From positions 13,429,501 through 13,493,500 of the forward strand of contig OY743190.1 of the NCBI GenBank assembly GCA_963555705.1: 64,000 bases of DNA, read 5' to 3'. This document shows, piece by piece, positions 12,881-27,000 of this stretch. The stretch comes from Ligustrum vulgare (Eukaryota > Streptophyta > Magnoliopsida > Lamiales > Oleaceae). Below the pieces are notes generated by a model. That model was not told the origin of the DNA. It saw nothing but the letters and a program-made list of their open reading frames with translations, and did no database searches. The position numbers were made by a program, and so were the translations under genes. Positions within the stretch are counted from its first letter, which is position 1. Every line of letters begins with the position of its first letter.

Positions 12881-13676
12881 TGTTGGAGGAATTTGTGAAT
12901 AGTGACGTCAAAACAAGTAGAAAAATAGTTTTTAAATTCGTGCTGAAAATTGGACAGAGTAATAGTAAGGAAAATACAAACAAGAAGAAGAAGAAAAGTA
13001 GGGACAAAGCCGAGGCAAGAGTTGGACTCTTTGTCCTTAAGTCGAATTTGCCTCGCAATGGTGCCTACGGATTTCAACAATCGACTCCCAAGATACAACG
13101 GCTACACTTGTGTTTGTAGCACTCCAAAACACAAGTACAACGAACCAAATTTTGGCTTATGTACTCCAAGGATGAAATGAAGGAAAATCAAAACAAATGC
13201 AATGATTTTGTTTTTGGAGAGAAGAGAGGATAATATATGTTTTGCATATCAAATTGTGAGGAATAGGACACTCAAAGAGTTCTATTTATAGATCATGAAA
13301 GGGTGTTGACGAAATGGTTGAAGTCAAACCATACACTCTTTCCAAACCATGCACCTTTATGAAAATGTGTCTATTCACCGGACAACCGTGCGGCCGCACG
13401 GTTATAGTCCGTGCGGTCGCACAGTTTTACTCAAAAATCGGAATTGAATTTGATGTGTGATAGCACGTTTCCAACCATGCGGTCGCACGGTCAAATATTT
13501 TTGACCCTGCGACCTGACCGGGCAGGTCGATCCCCGTTTGTACGCCCCGAAGGGACGAAGTGGTAAACAATTTTGCCTAAATGGATTGAGTCGAGCTTTT
13601 GAGTATTTAGCCGAAGTCGACACGAAGTCACTTTAATCGATTTTCAATTCTCGATTTATTTAACCAATATCCAACA
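12881..13676 (-). repeat. 3' LTR of Copia (12881-19228)
   Basis: 796 bp. On the minus strand it begins TGTTGGATATTGG and ends ATTCCTCCAACA, so the two termini form a 7-bp inverted repeat. A TATAAATAGA box is read on the minus strand at 13281-13290. It contains the perfect 18-bp palindrome ACCGTGCGGCCGCACGGT at 13385-13402. Relative to the other LTR it lacks roughly 100 bp near 13500 and has extra sequence near 13320-13390. Confidence 0.95.
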
Positions 13677-14248
13677 ATCCCCCACATGAATGAAAATTCC
13701 TCGATATGTGCAACACAATGCGAATGCATTGCAAATGAAATGCAGACTCTAACAAATGGAGTACACACGACAAGTCACAGCATCAAGATAGGTAGCTTGT
13801 GGCCTTGAACCTTCTTTAGTTGAATACAATCGGATTTACTAGGTTAGTTGGTGAACGCGATGTCTTGAACCATCCAGTCGTTCATGTAAAACCAAACAAC
13901 TGTACCAACACCATGACTCATCTAACCAATTCGGTTCTCATGGTTGTGTGCATTTTGGCCCTGGACAACTCTTGGTTTCATAAGTGCTGTAAGAGAATTA
14001 AGCCTCGAATTCTCGTAGAAGCGGCCCCACTTCACACTTATATAGGTGATCTCATACCTTTCTATCTCAAGGTTATGAATCATTAAAAGTATATATGTAT
14101 ACTTATCCTTATACACATTTTACATAGCACTTTAAATTTTAGGAATGAGAATAAGTGCTTTATTCCAAATCATTTATGACTTAGTTGTCCCATTGAACCA
14201 AGATCTTGGGATCTCCAATATACAAGGTTGGGTTTTCGTCTAGTAATT

Positions 14249-15706
14249 CTATTCAATAGGCTTTAGGGTCATTCCCCTCGAAAGATGGTATACTTGATCT
14301 CTTGCAAGTCCTTTCGTCAAAGGATCAGCCAAATTTTCTTTTGACTTCACATAGTTAATAGAGATTATACCATTCGATATTAACTGTTTAATGGTATTAT
14401 GTCTCCGACGGATATGTCGAGACTTGCCATTAAACATACTATTTTGTGCCCTTGCTATTGCCGACTGATTATCGCATTGTATATTAATCGCAGAAACCGG
14501 CTTTTCCCAACATGGAATTTCTTCAAGAAAATTACTAAGCCATTCTACTTCTTCACCGGCTTTGTCTAACGCAATAAACTCATATTCCATCGTGGATCGA
14601 GCAATACATGTTTGCTTAGACGATTTCCAGGACACGGCTCCACCTCCAATGGTAAATACATAACCACTCGTGGATTTTGAATCCTTAGTGTCAGATATCC
14701 AATTTGCATCAGTATATCCTTCTAACACCGGGGGATATTTTGAGTAGTGTAATACATATTCAACCGTGTGTCTTAAATATCTAAGAACTCGGTTTAATGT
14801 CTTCCAATGTACAATACTTGGATTACTAGTGAATCTACTCAACTTGTTGACTATGTATGCTATATCCGGTCTTGTGTAGTTGGTAATATACATTAAATTA
14901 CCAATGACACACGAATATTCCAATTGAGATACGGGCTCACCAGTATTCTTGGCTAAATGAATACCTAAGTCAACTGGTGACTTAACCGGTTTATCGTCAT
15001 ACGCCTTAAATTTCTTAAGTACAGTCTCAACATAATGTGATTGAGACAATGACAAACCATCGGATGTCTTAGAGATTTTAATCCCTAATATTATATCTGC
15101 CACTCCCATATCCTTCACGTCAAAATGTTTTGTTAACATTTTCTTAGTCGAGGAAATGACTTTGGAGTTATTTCCCATAATTAGCATATCGTCAACATAT
15201 AGGCATATGATTACATATTCGTTAGGTGTGTTTTTGATGTAGACACACTTGTCACATTCATTGATTTTGAAGTCATTTGACAACATAGTTTTATCAAACT
15301 TTTCATGCCATTGCTTCGGTGCTTGTTTCAATCCATACAATGATTTTACAAGTCTACACACCTTCTTTTCATTTCCTGGTGCAACATACCCTTCAGGTTG
15401 TTCCATGTAGATTTCTTCTTCTAATTCACCATTTAGAAACGCGGTTTTGACATCCATTTGATGTATTTCAAGATTATGCAATGCTACGATTGCAATCAAG
15501 ACACGTATAGACATAATTCTTGTAACGGGTGAATAAGTATCAAAAAAATCTAGTCCTTCTTTTTGTCTATACCCTTTGGCTACTAATCTAGCCTTGTATT
15601 TATCAATTAATCCATCTGACTTCAATTTCTTTTTGAAGATCCATTTACAGCCTAAAGCTTTGTTTCCCGGAGGGAGTTCAACAAATTCCCAAGTATGGTT
15701 ACTCAT
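14249..15706 (-). CDS. Copia reverse transcriptase-RNase H
   Basis: This is the 3' part of pol in the minus-strand Copia. The reverse transcriptase core is intact: KWIFKKK near the start, the [13 protein letters not shown] box, [16 protein letters not shown] and the catalytic YVDDMLIMG. RNase H follows, with the [13 protein letters not shown] and [11 protein letters not shown] motifs and the usual tail DPLTKGL...[11 protein letters not shown]. The frame is the same as the upstream ORF (15734-17278), and only a TAA at 15734-15736 separates them. The methionine at 15706 is therefore not a true start; the domain belongs to one polyprotein. No further stop or frameshift is visible in 485 codons. 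Confidence 0.9.
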   Translation of the reverse strand: MSNHTWEFVELPPGNKALGCKWIFKKKLKSDGLIDKYKARLVAKGYRQKEGLDFFDTYSPVTRIMSIRVLIAIVALHNLEIHQMDVKTAFLNGELEEEIYMEQPEGYVAPGNEKKVCRLVKSLYGLKQAPKQWHEKFDKTMLSNDFKINECDKCVYIKNTPNEYVIICLYVDDMLIMGNNSKVISSTKKMLTKHFDVKDMGVADIILGIKISKTSDGLSLSQSHYVETVLKKFKAYDDKPVKSPVDLGIHLAKNTGEPVSQLEYSCVIGNLMYITNYTRPDIAYIVNKLSRFTSNPSIVHWKTLNRVLRYLRHTVEYVLHYSKYPPVLEGYTDANWISDTKDSKSTSGYVFTIGGGAVSWKSSKQTCIARSTMEYEFIALDKAGEEVEWLSNFLEEIPCWEKPVSAINIQCDNQSAIARAQNSMFNGKSRHIRRRHNTIKQLISNGIISINYVKSKENLADPLTKGLARDQVYHLSRGMTLKPIE

Positions 15707-15733
15707 GTTGGATTCAATTTCGTTGCGTACGGC

Positions 15734-17278
15734 TTATTTCCAAAAAGGAGCTTCGGGAGAGGACATTGCTTTATCAAATGTCCTAGGATCATTTTCAAGT
15801 AAATTGGTTATGAATTCTGGACCGAATGTCTTTGGAATTCGTTGCCTTTTGCTACGTCTCGGTTCTTCATTTACTTGAAGATCATCATTCTTCTCATGTA
15901 TGTTATCATAAGTTCGTTTATTTGAACTTACTTCCTTTTCTTTACATGGAAAAATGTCTTCAAAGAAGACCGCATTTCTTGATTCAATAATTGTACCTAC
16001 GTGTAAATCATGTACTTCATATTTGTGAACTAAGAATCGATATGCACTACTATTGATAGCATATCGAATAAAAACACAATCAATTGTCTTTGGTCCAATC
16101 CTAACTTGTTTAGGTTTGGGTATTTGTACTTTCGCTAAGCACCCCCACACTTTGAGATATTTGTAGGAAGGTTTCCGACATTTCCATAATTCGTAAGGCG
16201 ATTCAACCTTATCTTTGTGTGGTATTTTATTAAGGATATAATTTGCAGAAAGTATGGCTTCCCCCCACAAGTTTTGAGGTAAGCCCGAACTTATCAACAT
16301 TGCATTCATCATTTCCTTTAACGTTCGATTTTTGCGTTCAGCAATTCCATTAGATTGTGGTGAATATGGTGCCATTGTTTGATGAATGATTCCAGATTCT
16401 GCACTAAATTCTTCAAACGGTGCAACATATTCTCCACCTCTATCACTATGAATCATTTTAATTCGTTTTCCAAGTTGATTTTCAACTTCATTTTTGTAGT
16501 GTTTAAACACTTCCAAAGCTTCATCTTTGCTTTTCAATAGGTATACATAACAATACCTTGTACAATCATCTATGAATGTGATGAAGTACTTTTTACCACC
16601 CCTTGTTTGTACGAACTTCAAATCACATACATCCGTGTGAATTAGTTCTAATGGTGTGGTGTTTCGTTCAACCAAATGAAATGGTGTTTTGGCCGCTTTT
16701 GCCTCTACACATGTTTCGTATTTTTCATTATTAAAATGCATATTCGGAAGTAAACTTAAATTCATCAACTTGCGTATTGAATTAAAGTTTGCATGTACTA
16801 ATCTATCATGCCATAGATTAGATGACTCAAGAATATAAACTGAAGATGAAGTTTTATTGATTATATTCTTTGGTACAATAGGTAGGAAATTCATTTTGAA
16901 TAGTTCATCTTTTACATAACCTTTGCCTATATACATATTATTTTTGGTAAGTACAGACTTATCCGATACAAAGACTAGTTTAAAGCCATTCTTGCTTAAC
17001 AAAGAACCCGACACAACGTTCTTGCGAATATCCGATACGTGAAGGATATTATTGAGGCTAAGTTCTTTTCCCGATGTCATCTTCAAGACCACTTTGCCTT
17101 GTCCTTCCACTTTGGATGTTGAAGAGTTCCCCGTAAACAATTTTTCTCCCTCGGTTGGAGTATATGATGTGAACATTCCTCTATCGGCACAAATGTGACG
17201 GGTTGCACCCGTATCAACCCACCATTCCATGGGATTTCCAACAAGGTTGCATTCAGAAACAACCGCCGATAAATTCAT
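15734..17278 (-). pseudogene. Copia protease-integrase part of pol, ends at premature stop
   Basis: The N terminus holds the aspartic protease core WWVDTGATRHICA. A pre-integrase zinc module follows (LWHDRLVHANFN), but its first cysteine is replaced by tyrosine (KYETCVEAKA where CETC is usual). The integrase core carries the D,D-35-E triad in IHTDVCDL, IHSDRGGEY and SNGIAERKNRTLKEMM. The frame stays open upstream of the first methionine through a zinc knuckle (CYNCGKAGHRSVDC, about 17360-17400). It stops at TAA 15736-15734, in frame with the reverse transcriptase that follows, so one nonsense change truncates the polyprotein. Confidence 0.88.
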
Positions 17279-17547
17279 ATCGGACGTGCCATTTGATATG
17301 GCATCAGATTCGACAATGTTGGCTTGGGATTGCTTCTTCGGTTTGCGACAATCAACCGAGCGATGTCCAGCCTTTCCACAGTTATAGCAATTTCCCTCGA
17401 ACTTCTTTGCATCTTCTTTGTTGGTTCAATGGAATGCTTTCTTTTCTTTCCTTTGTTGTTGCTAGATTCCACCATATTTGCCTTTGCTTGTGGTATGTTA
17501 TTCCCAACTCATTTTTTCAAACTTCGGTTGTCTTCTTCAATCCTCAA

Positions 17548-18264
17548 TCAGACCACAAGTTCTTCAATGTTCATCTCCTTGCGCTTGTGCTTGAGATAGT
17601 TTTTGAAGTCCCTCCACATGGGTGGAAGTTTCTCGATAATTGCGACCACTTGAAATGATTCACTCACGGACATATTTTCCGCATGAATGTCATGGAGTAT
17701 GACTTGCAATTCTTGCACTTGACTGATGACGGTCTTCAAGTCTACCATCTTGTAGTCCAAGAACTTTCCCACAATGAACTTCTTTGTTCCGGCATCTTCG
17801 GTCTTGTACTTCTTTTCCAAGGATTCCCATAGCTCCTTTGCAGATTTCTTGGAGCAATATACATTGTATAAGGCGTTGTCCAAGCCATTAAGAATATAAT
17901 TATTGTATAAGAAGTCCGAATGTTTCCATGCATCTAAAGCAATCAATGATGCCCTATTGTTTTCCCCTTCTTGTATGGCGGGAGGATCTTCATTCAAGAA
18001 TTTTGCCAAGTTGAGGGTTGTTAGATAAAACAACATTTTCTGTTGCCACCTTTTGAAATCAACCCCTACAAATTTCTCCGGCTTTTCCCCATGTGAAATC
18101 GAGTTTGAATGTACGATGGTAGGGGCACCCACAACCGGAGGAATCACATTTGTAGTAGTTGTAGTCACAATTGGAGGATTCACACCGGTAGGAACACTTC
18201 CTTCAGAAGTTCCCATGTTCGAAGTTTCATTCGAAGTAGTATCGGTATTAAGAACCGTATTCAT
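17548..18264 (-). pseudogene. Copia gag, frameshifted at its 3' end
   Basis: This is the capsid-type Gag of the minus-strand Copia. It starts with a Thr/Asn/Pro-rich leader and then has the UBN2/retrotransposon Gag pattern: GVDFKRWQQKMLFYL, SAKELWESLEKKYK, LPPMWRDFKNYLKHKRKEM. The frame closes near 17550, while the zinc knuckle that normally ends Gag lies in another frame at about 17360-17400, so at least one frameshift falls between. Start chosen at the first ATG, about 120 bp inside the internal region after the 5' LTR (18388). Confidence 0.85.
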
Positions 18265-18387
18265 TTCTGTTTACGTAAAACAGAAGATCAACCAAAACAA
18301 AATAGAAGTGAAGAAGAAGTTAAACTCAACAAGTTTAACCAAACAAGAATGTCACTTTCACAAAATATATAAAATTCGACTTAAGCT

Positions 18388-19228
18388 TGTTGGAGGAATT
18401 TGTGAATAGTGACGCCAAAACAAGTAGAAAGATAGTTTGTAAATTCGTGCCGAAAATTGGACAGAGTAACGGTAAGGAAAATACAAACAAGAAGAAGAAG
18501 AAAAGTAGGGACAAAACCGAGGCAAGAGTTGGACTCTTTGTCCTTAAGTCGAATTTGCCCTGCAACGGTGCCTACGGATTCCGGCAATCGACTCCCAAGA
18601 TACAACGGCTACACTTGTGTTTGTAGCACTCCAAAACATAAGTACAACGAACCAAATTTTGGCTTATGTACTCCAAGGATGAAATTAAGGAAAATCAAAA
18701 CAAATGCAATGATTTTGTTTTTGGAGAGAAGAGAGGATAATATATGTTTTGCATATCAAATTGTGAGTAATAGGACACTCAAAGGGTTCTATTTATAGAC
18801 CATGAAAGGGTGCGAACGAAAGGGTTGAAGCCAAACGGCCGCACGGTTATAGTCCATGCGGTCGCACGGTTTTACTCAAAAATCGGAATTGAATTTGATG
18901 TGTGATCGCACGTTTCCCAACCATGCGGTCGCACAGCCAAATATTTTCCCAATTTCGTCCTTTTTCGTAATTTCTCATTCATCCGATATTGGTTTTCGAA
19001 GTGCCAAATATACCCTTCAATACATGCAGAGAAATCAAAATGCGCTGCCCCCTCGACCCCCACAACCTGACCGGGCAGGTCGATCCCGTTTGTGCGCCCC
19101 GAAGCGGCGAAGTGGCAAACAATTTTGCCTAAACGGATTGAGCCGAGCTTTTGAGTATTTAGCCGAAGTCGACACGAAGTCACTTTAATCGATTTTCAAT
19201 TCTCGATTTATTTAACCAATTTCCAACA
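18388..19228 (-). repeat. 5' LTR of Copia (12881-19228)
   Basis: 841 bp, same family as 12881-13676. It begins TGTTGGAAATTGG and ends ATTCCTCCAACA on the minus strand. It retains a block (about 18940-19060) missing from the other LTR and lacks the segment that carries half of the palindrome there. Confidence 0.95.
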
Positions 19229-19233
19229 ATATA

Positions 19234-21037
19234 CGGATCAAAGAAATGCCAAATTGCAGTTTGGAGATGGGAATTTTTAACATAAAATATGGACAAAATG
19301 AGAAGGAGATATGATGATTTCTTGGAATCCATATGTGAGGTTTGTTAATTTCTACAATAAAGAAGAAGAGGTAAACTGGGAACTATTTTGGCAAGATATG
19401 CTTTGACGTGTTTGGTGGAGTGATTTTAGCATTCAAATTGGTTAGTAGGATGAGTGATGATGTTTCTTGATCATCATTTTTACTTCATATTTTGTAGTAT
19501 TTTTGGATTAAAAATCGTTGTAAGGTAAAATACGAATATTGGGTGTAATTTCCTCTACTTTTCTTAAAGCTTTCCTTTATGCCTTGCCGTGCTCCTCCTT
19601 CAATTATATTTTTCATCACAGTGCTTTGCAAAAAGTTAATTCGCCAAGAAAATACTAACCGAGAAGATTGTTCTCCTGATGGAAGCTCAGGTCCTACTGT
19701 CCTAGAGTAATGCAATAAATCGCTTCTACTTCAAAAGTTTTCCCATCTGGAGTGCTCACGCTTGCTAAAACTACAAAAGCCTTCCCACGTGAGCAATCAT
19801 ACATGAAAAGTGATAAAATGTACGATTAAAAAGTGATTGAAAAATACGTGTTAATAAATATATTTATAGTCCAACTTACTGAATAGAGGCTAATATTGAA
19901 AGAACTGCTAAATTTGCATTTTCAACAAAGTTATACATATATATGCGTGTGTGTGTGTCTATATATATATATATAAATATATACTGTCATTTATTGTTCA
20001 AATAAGTTTTTAATAATTTGGATTATTTATGTTATTTTTTAATATTTAATAGTTATTGTAATAAGATATTATTTTTTTTATATATTTTGTATTTGCATTG
20101 ATTATGTATAAGTATAAAAATAACTTATCGAAATCGATATTGTGGATAACAATTTTCATAAATTGCTTGGATGAAATACTAATAACTAATAATAATTGTA
20201 TATAATGAAAATAAATTAAATTCTAAAGTTAATATTGACAAAAAATGTAAAAATTCAAGTGTGTTATTAAAAAAAGAGAATTAATTTAAATGTTAATAAC
20301 TAATTATAATTGTATTTAATGAAAATGAATTTAATATTTAGAATAATATTGACCGAAAAAACAATAATTTAAGGGTAAAACGAAATATCAAAAGTTTTTC
20401 ACTCATCCTCATTTTTAATATATCGTAAATTGTAGATATAAATTATAGATGAAGATTGTCCAAGCAGAACCGTGAACAATTTTTGGGTCTCAAAAGCTCA
20501 TTTTGATTTTTAAAAAGCCACGCCAAATGGACCCCTTCATTAATTTGGACTATTATTTTCTCAAACAAACGTTAACAACGCAGAGATCGCATGTTCAAAC
20601 CTTCATAGGTTTAAATTTGCTTAGCACTTTATCAGTTCAATAGGTGGTACCTGGATGCTTTTCAACTTGATACATAACTTGCGATTTATATCATCCACCA
20701 ATCTCAAGGGCAATGGGGCGTCTTAGGTTGGCGTGCAACTTTTTTTTTTTTTTTTTTAAATACTTCTAGTAACTTTTTTTGAAATTCTAAATAAATATTT
20801 TTTCACCTGCTTTTCATCATAGCCAAACATGGCGTAAAGGAATATGAAGCCAAATTGAACTTGTGTGCTCTAAAAAGGGAAAGGGAAAGGGAAGCTGATG
20901 CTTTTCATTATACGAGGACCAATTGGAATCCCCTATTCCGTATCAGAATATATTCGAATCTCAAGCTGTAACGTTCGCTAAATTACACATAGTCGAGTCG
21001 AGTATCCTCTGCTTCTCACAGTCTCTCTTCGCGGGCA
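19234..21037. other. no gene; 5' flank of PGLP2-like gene
   Basis: AT-rich intergenic DNA. A MITE-like copy lies at about 19800-19890 and an AT/GT microsatellite at 19935-19982. The last 150 bp should hold the PGLP2 promoter and 5' leader, but no convincing TATA box was found. A poly-T run at 20739-20757 ends a weakly SINE-like stretch. Confidence 0.4.
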
Positions 21038-24000
21038 ATGGATGGACAAATCTCAGAGTCAACAGTGAAAGAGAGAACAAAATGCCGGTCTCTCTCTCCT
21101 AGCAACGTCAGGGACCTCGTTGATTCCGTCGATGCCTTTCTCTTCGACTGTGATGGTGAACACACTCCAAGATATTTCAGACTCTCTCTCTCTCTCTCTC
21201 TTTCAACTTTGTTGCATTAACATGTGCTTCTGTGCCTTTATATATTCAGGTGTGATTTGGAAGGGAGATTCACTGATTGATGGTGTTCCAGAGACTTTGG
21301 AAACGCTTCGATCCATGGTATTTATTTTACCTCCTTGGTCTTTATACTTTACCAATACCAATTTATAGAGGGTTTTCATTAGTTTAATATGCAATTCATA
21401 TATTAATAATCATACACAAAGCAGGATTTTACTTATTTGTTGCGTTGCAATTACCTGTTGTGCATTGTGCTTTGAACATCATGTAGGAAAATGATTGTCG
21501 AATTTGATTGACAAAAGAACAAGCCAAAAATGAATCCACAATAATATAAATATTGATGAAAACCAAAATTGTAAATACGAGAAAAATTTGGAACCGAGGC
21601 CTGTGCAAACACAGTTTCCTTAAAACAGATTCGCCCCCCTCACCAATCTGTGCTTGAGGTTTGTCTGAGCGTCTGTCTCCCAGGATACAACGGAGGTTAA
21701 GTAGTTAACTCAGCACAATGTTACCACTCCAACGAACCGAATTTATGTATGAACAATCACCAAAAGGACAAAAGAAAATTATGGACAAAATATAGAACAA
21801 ATGTGTCTTGACAAAACAATTATTTTCTTTTTTTCAAAAGAGTGAGGAGATTGATTATATAGCATACAAAGGAGTTATACCATAACTCCACACACATAAC
21901 TCCCCAATTAACAACCATAAAACCACACATAACTCCCCAATTAACAAGGCTAATTTAACCACCATCAATTGTAAGACATGGGAGTTACATGGGTTGAAAT
22001 TTCTCATTCACATTTTCACATTTTTCCAACAATCCCCCACATGAATGAAAATTGCAAGAGACACAAAAACAAAAGACACAAAGACTGGGTGATATAGTTC
22101 AACGGTTGAAACCTGCATATGATAGGTAGGTATTACCCTTTGAACCTTCCCCTGTGAAAGTATATTTACTTTACTTGCTGACCAGTAGACGCGATGTCCT
22201 TGAACTGTTCTGCATTTTGTGTAAACGATGATATACCTCACACAGGATTCTTCCTTACATAGCTCAGTTCTCACGGTTATGTTCGTTAGGCCATGAACAT
22301 ATGCCTGGTTCTGTGAGAGTTTCTAAGAATTTAGCCCAACACAATTCCTTTAGAAGCGGCCCCACTTCTCTCTCACATAGGTGATCTTTTAATTAAGAGT
22401 AGCCCGCTCTACTCTGCTCGGATTTCCGACGCATAAGAATCATTAAAAGCCTAATGCTTATCCTTCATCTTACGAGCATCACTGTTACATCATAGGAATG
22501 GACAAAGGATGTTAACCCCCACGGTGATTCAATTAAGTCTTTACAATTAGGTTGTCCCTTTGAACCTAGATCTTGGGATCTCCAGTCAACTAGGTTGGGT
22601 TTCCATTGTATTAACTCATTCGTCCAAGGGCTTAAGTCCCATTCCTCTCAATGACTTTGCAACTAACTCTCTATTTAACTCTTTGGTTAGCGGATCCCCA
22701 ATGTTATCTTTTGACTTTACATAGTGAACAGAGATAACTACAGTTGAGAGTAGTTGTCTTATGGTATTATGTCTACGACGTATATCTACAGACTTACCAT
22801 TATACATATTGCTTTGTGCCCATCTAATTCCTGATTGAATATCTCAATGTATACAAATTACTGGCACAAGCTTTGACCATTTAGGAATATCCTCTAACAA
22901 TTAGCGTAGCCATTCAGCCTCTTCACCACACTTGTCAAGGGCAATAATTCAGATTCCATGGTAGATCTGGTTATAACTATCTGTTTAGAGGATTTCCATG
23001 ATATCGCTGCACCTCCCAGTGTGAATACAAATCCACTTATAGACTTTAAGTCTTTAATATCAGATATCCAGTTACCAACACTATGTTCTTCAATAACTAC
23101 GAGATATCTGGTGCAGTTCATATATCTCAAGTATCTTAGTACTCTTACTATTCATTTCCAGTTGTCAGAACTTGGATTACTCTTATATATACTCAGCTTG
23201 CTAACCGCGTTAGCTATATCTAGTCTTGTAAAACTCATTAAGTACATAAGACCTTTGATTATTCTAGAGCACTCAACTTGAGAAATATCGTCGTCTCTAT
23301 TTTTCGATAGATGTTGACTTGTATCTATTAGGGTTCTAGCTACTAAAAAATCATCCTTGTTAAATTTCTCGAGAACTTTGTCCACATAATGTGACTGACT
23401 TAGAACAAGCCCATTTGAGATTTTAACTCCAAGGATAACATCGGCTAAACCCATATCTTTCATGTCGAATCTCGAGTTCAACATGTCTTTTTGTAGATTT
23501 AATCATCTTATCATTATCACCAATGATAAGCAAATCATCAACGTGAAGACATAAAATGACATAGCCATTTTTAGTATCTTTGTCATACGCACATTTGTCA
23601 TATTTGTTGATTTTAAATCAACTTTCCACCATGACATTAGCAAAATTTCTATGCCATTATTTGGTTGCTTGTATCAAGCCATAAAATGACTTCTCTCACC
23701 AATTTACAGACTTTCTTTCCTGCCGTGGTGATGAAAACCCTCAGGTTGTTCCATGTAAATATCTTCTTCTAAATCTCCATTTAGAAAAGCAGTTTTAACA
23801 TTCATTTGATGTACTTCGAGATTGTACAAAGTCGCAATCGCAAGTATCGTCCTAATGAATGTTATTCTCGTCACCAGAGAATACGTGTCAAAGTAATCTA
23901 AGGCTTTCTCATTGCCTGTAACATTTAATTAAAAGTCTGGCCTTGTACATCTATAGTTTCATTTCATTTTCTTTTGAAAATCAATTGGTAGTCTAGTGGT

Positions 24001-27000
24001 TTGCTTCCCGCGGAAAGATCCACTTCCCAAGTATGATTTTTCAAATGAAATCTATCTTACTTTTAGTGGCCTCCTTCCCTTGAGGTCATTTTGAAGAGTT
24101 TGCAGCTTCTTTAAAGCTTTGAGGTTCAGTTTCTAGCATATAGGTCAGAAAATCAGGACCATTAGATTTTTCTGTCATTTCTTGTTTGCTATGTTGATTT
24201 AACCTCAACTTCCTCTTCCAATTTTCGGTCTTGACTATTTTCAAGCATAGTCTCATATGTCCATATATATTCAAAGAACAAAGAACAAAGCATTTCTCGA
24301 TTATTGTGTTTTATGTAAGTCTTGAATCTTATATTCGTACACAATAAATTGATAGCACTACTGTTGTGCAAATATCTATAATAATATTGCGATCAACAGT
24401 TTTCAGACCTATCTTCACCTTCTTTGGTGTAGGTATAGCCACTTTGGCAAGACGCCCCCACATTCGTAGGTATTTCTAGGAAGACTTCCTCCATTTCCGT
24501 AACTCGTGGGGATATTATCTTTCCAAGCTGGAGGCATCTTTTAGATTATGGAAGCCACTTGGAAAGTTTTACTCAGAGTCATCCTTTCGGTATGAATCTC
24601 ATGTGGAATCACTTTGACTAGTCACAGTCTTTGAATCCACCATCCTATATTTAAGGAAGCGGCCAACTCCCACAATTCCTTAGCCATTTTTATTATGCAG
24701 TACACGTTGTACAATGAATCATCCAAGCTGTTCATGACATAATTTCGGCACAGGAAATCAGAATGCTTTCGAGCATCTACTACACTAATTGCTTGAATGT
24801 CTCATTTACCCTCTTGGAGTATTTGTGCATTCTCAGTCAAGAATCTCGCAAGATTCAAGGTGATCAGATAGAACATCATCTTCTGTATCCACCTCTTGAA
24901 ATTCAACTCATTGAATTTCTCCGAATATCCCAATGGTTAATCGGAACAATCACAGTTGGGGCTTCAATTTGTGCCACTATTTGGGTCACAACATGACTTG
25001 GCAATTTAGCCACAGTTTGAGTCACAACATAACTTGACATAGCCACATCTTAAGTACCAGTAGGACTTGGCAATTTCATAAAACTTTAGTGGCCAATTTT
25101 GAAATAATACTTAGTTTTGGGTACTTAATTGCAATTTTGCAAAGCTTTAGGGGCTGAATTGTAAAACCCAATCCTTTCAAGTCCCAACTTGAATATTTAT
25201 AAAATCTGGAACTTAAATAATAAATTCCTTAATTTCAAGGATCAATTTTAATATTTTAATAAGACTTGAGGACTTCAATGTGCAATAAACCATTAAAACC
25301 AAATTGGCAATGAGTCTTCAAAATCTTCAAATTTCCGATCCAAACCCCTATCTTGATAATTGATCCAGCTAGGTTTTTAAACATTAGCCCAGCCACCGCC
25401 CCAAGTCCAACCAGCAAGGCCACAGCCCCCCCCCCCCCCCATGGCGTTGAGTACCACAAGTGTGCCTCTTCTCATTACTTCAAGACCACAAATAATTTCA
25501 TCATTAGTTCGTTATAGCGTATATTACAATTGTCTGCTTGTGTATAGAAAGCATCAACATCTTTAGCAGAGGCCATATTATAGTCCCAGGGCCTCGTAAA
25601 GTGGATTAATATGTTGGGTGCTATCTTACCCACTTCCATCAATTATGCCTTTTGATTTAAAGTAAAAAGACATGCATTTCTCATAAACATAAGAAAGGCG
25701 CTTATTAGCCATGAATCTGTGGAAGATGGCTAGAGTTAAAGCATACTGTAAAATTATAATCTATTAGTATCATCTTATGCCACCATATATGATATCACAT
25801 AATTACATTATTGAAGGCATGTGAAAGCCTATAAGCATTGAACTAAGAATGATTGCAGTATGCAAAGTGCAAAAATCAGAAGACCCATCAACACCCTTTT
25901 CGAATGAACCAACAATTCCGAATTGCCAAGATCGGTACAAGAATATGTTTTGCATGTCTATGCTAATTTAAACTGCAAGAAACATGGAGGACAAATTCAA
26001 GATTAAAACCACTTAATAACAGTATAAATTTGAAAGTGGTTACCAGCCAATAGGTCACAAAACTTCCAGAGACGTAAAGGCATGTGAAATAATGGTCAGA
26101 CAGAGAACCAATTACCCATTCTATGTAATTAATAAGTTCAAATAGGGGCTTAAAATTTGTGCTACCAGAATGGCAGAATCTTCATTCAAATATTTGTCAA
26201 CGTAGAAGGACGACTGGGTAAAACTATTGAAACCACAAGCAGAATCTCAATGTCTAGAGCCAATAACGTTCAGTTTTTCATTACCTGTTCCAATTTGGCA
26301 CCATCAATTTCTAATTTATGATTTCTAATTACAGGCTTTATAGACCCACATACAAAGAAAGGTTAGCATAGATAGTGGTGACACTTTTGTATTAGAAGAA
26401 TCAAATAGCCCACTTGACTCAATGGCCGTCAACCTGCTGCCCTTTTTTTTTTCTAATCAGAACATGAAACAAGATCATCTTTGTTTCAATTGGATGAGTA
26501 ATATGCTATGGTGATTGGTGCATAATCAGCACCTGTGGATGCTAAATCCCTTGCATCAAATCAAAATAAATAATAATCCAAAGAGGATCAAATTCTTTGA
26601 ATATAATAGAACTCCTGGTTATTGATTTTCCATCTCGCGTTTCTGTGTCTTTCAGAAAACCAACGTTAATAAAATTATCCCTTGTTTGATGCTTTTGAAA
26701 ACCAAATTCAATTTTTGAAAAAAAAACGAATCTGTTTTAAGTTTGTAGGAAAATGATTGTCGAATTTGATTGACAAAAGAACAAGCCAAAAATGAATCCA
26801 CAATAATATAAATATTGATGAAAACCAAAATTGTAAATACGAGAAAAATTTGGAACCGAGGCCTGTGCAAACACAGTTTCCTTAAAACAGATTCGCCCCC
26901 CTCACCAATCTGTGCTTGAAGTTTGTCTGAGCGTCTGTCTCCCAGGATACAACGGAGGTTGAGTAGTTAACTCAGCACAATGTTACCACTCCAACGAACC

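Larger units (their letters stand above)
12881..19228 (-). mobile_element. Copia LTR retrotransposon, nearly complete, 6348 bp
   Basis: The element is bounded by LTRs at 12881-13676 and 18388-19228 and flanked by ATATA at 12876-12880 and 19229-19233. Coding order on the minus strand is gag, protease, integrase, reverse transcriptase, RNase H, which defines the Ty1/Copia superfamily. A polypurine tract (minus strand CATGTGGGGGAT) abuts the 3' LTR at 13677-13688. No canonical tRNA-Met primer site follows the 5' LTR. One in-frame stop separates integrase from reverse transcriptase, and the gag region is frameshifted. The LTRs differ by several sizeable indels as well as substitutions, so the insertion is not recent. 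The coding region is closely related to the remnant in the PGLP2 intron. Confidence 0.95.

Noticed and set aside
20570..20757. Possible SINE with a B-box-like gttcaaacc and a poly-T end
   Set aside because: No A box at the right distance and no target duplication; too weak to call.
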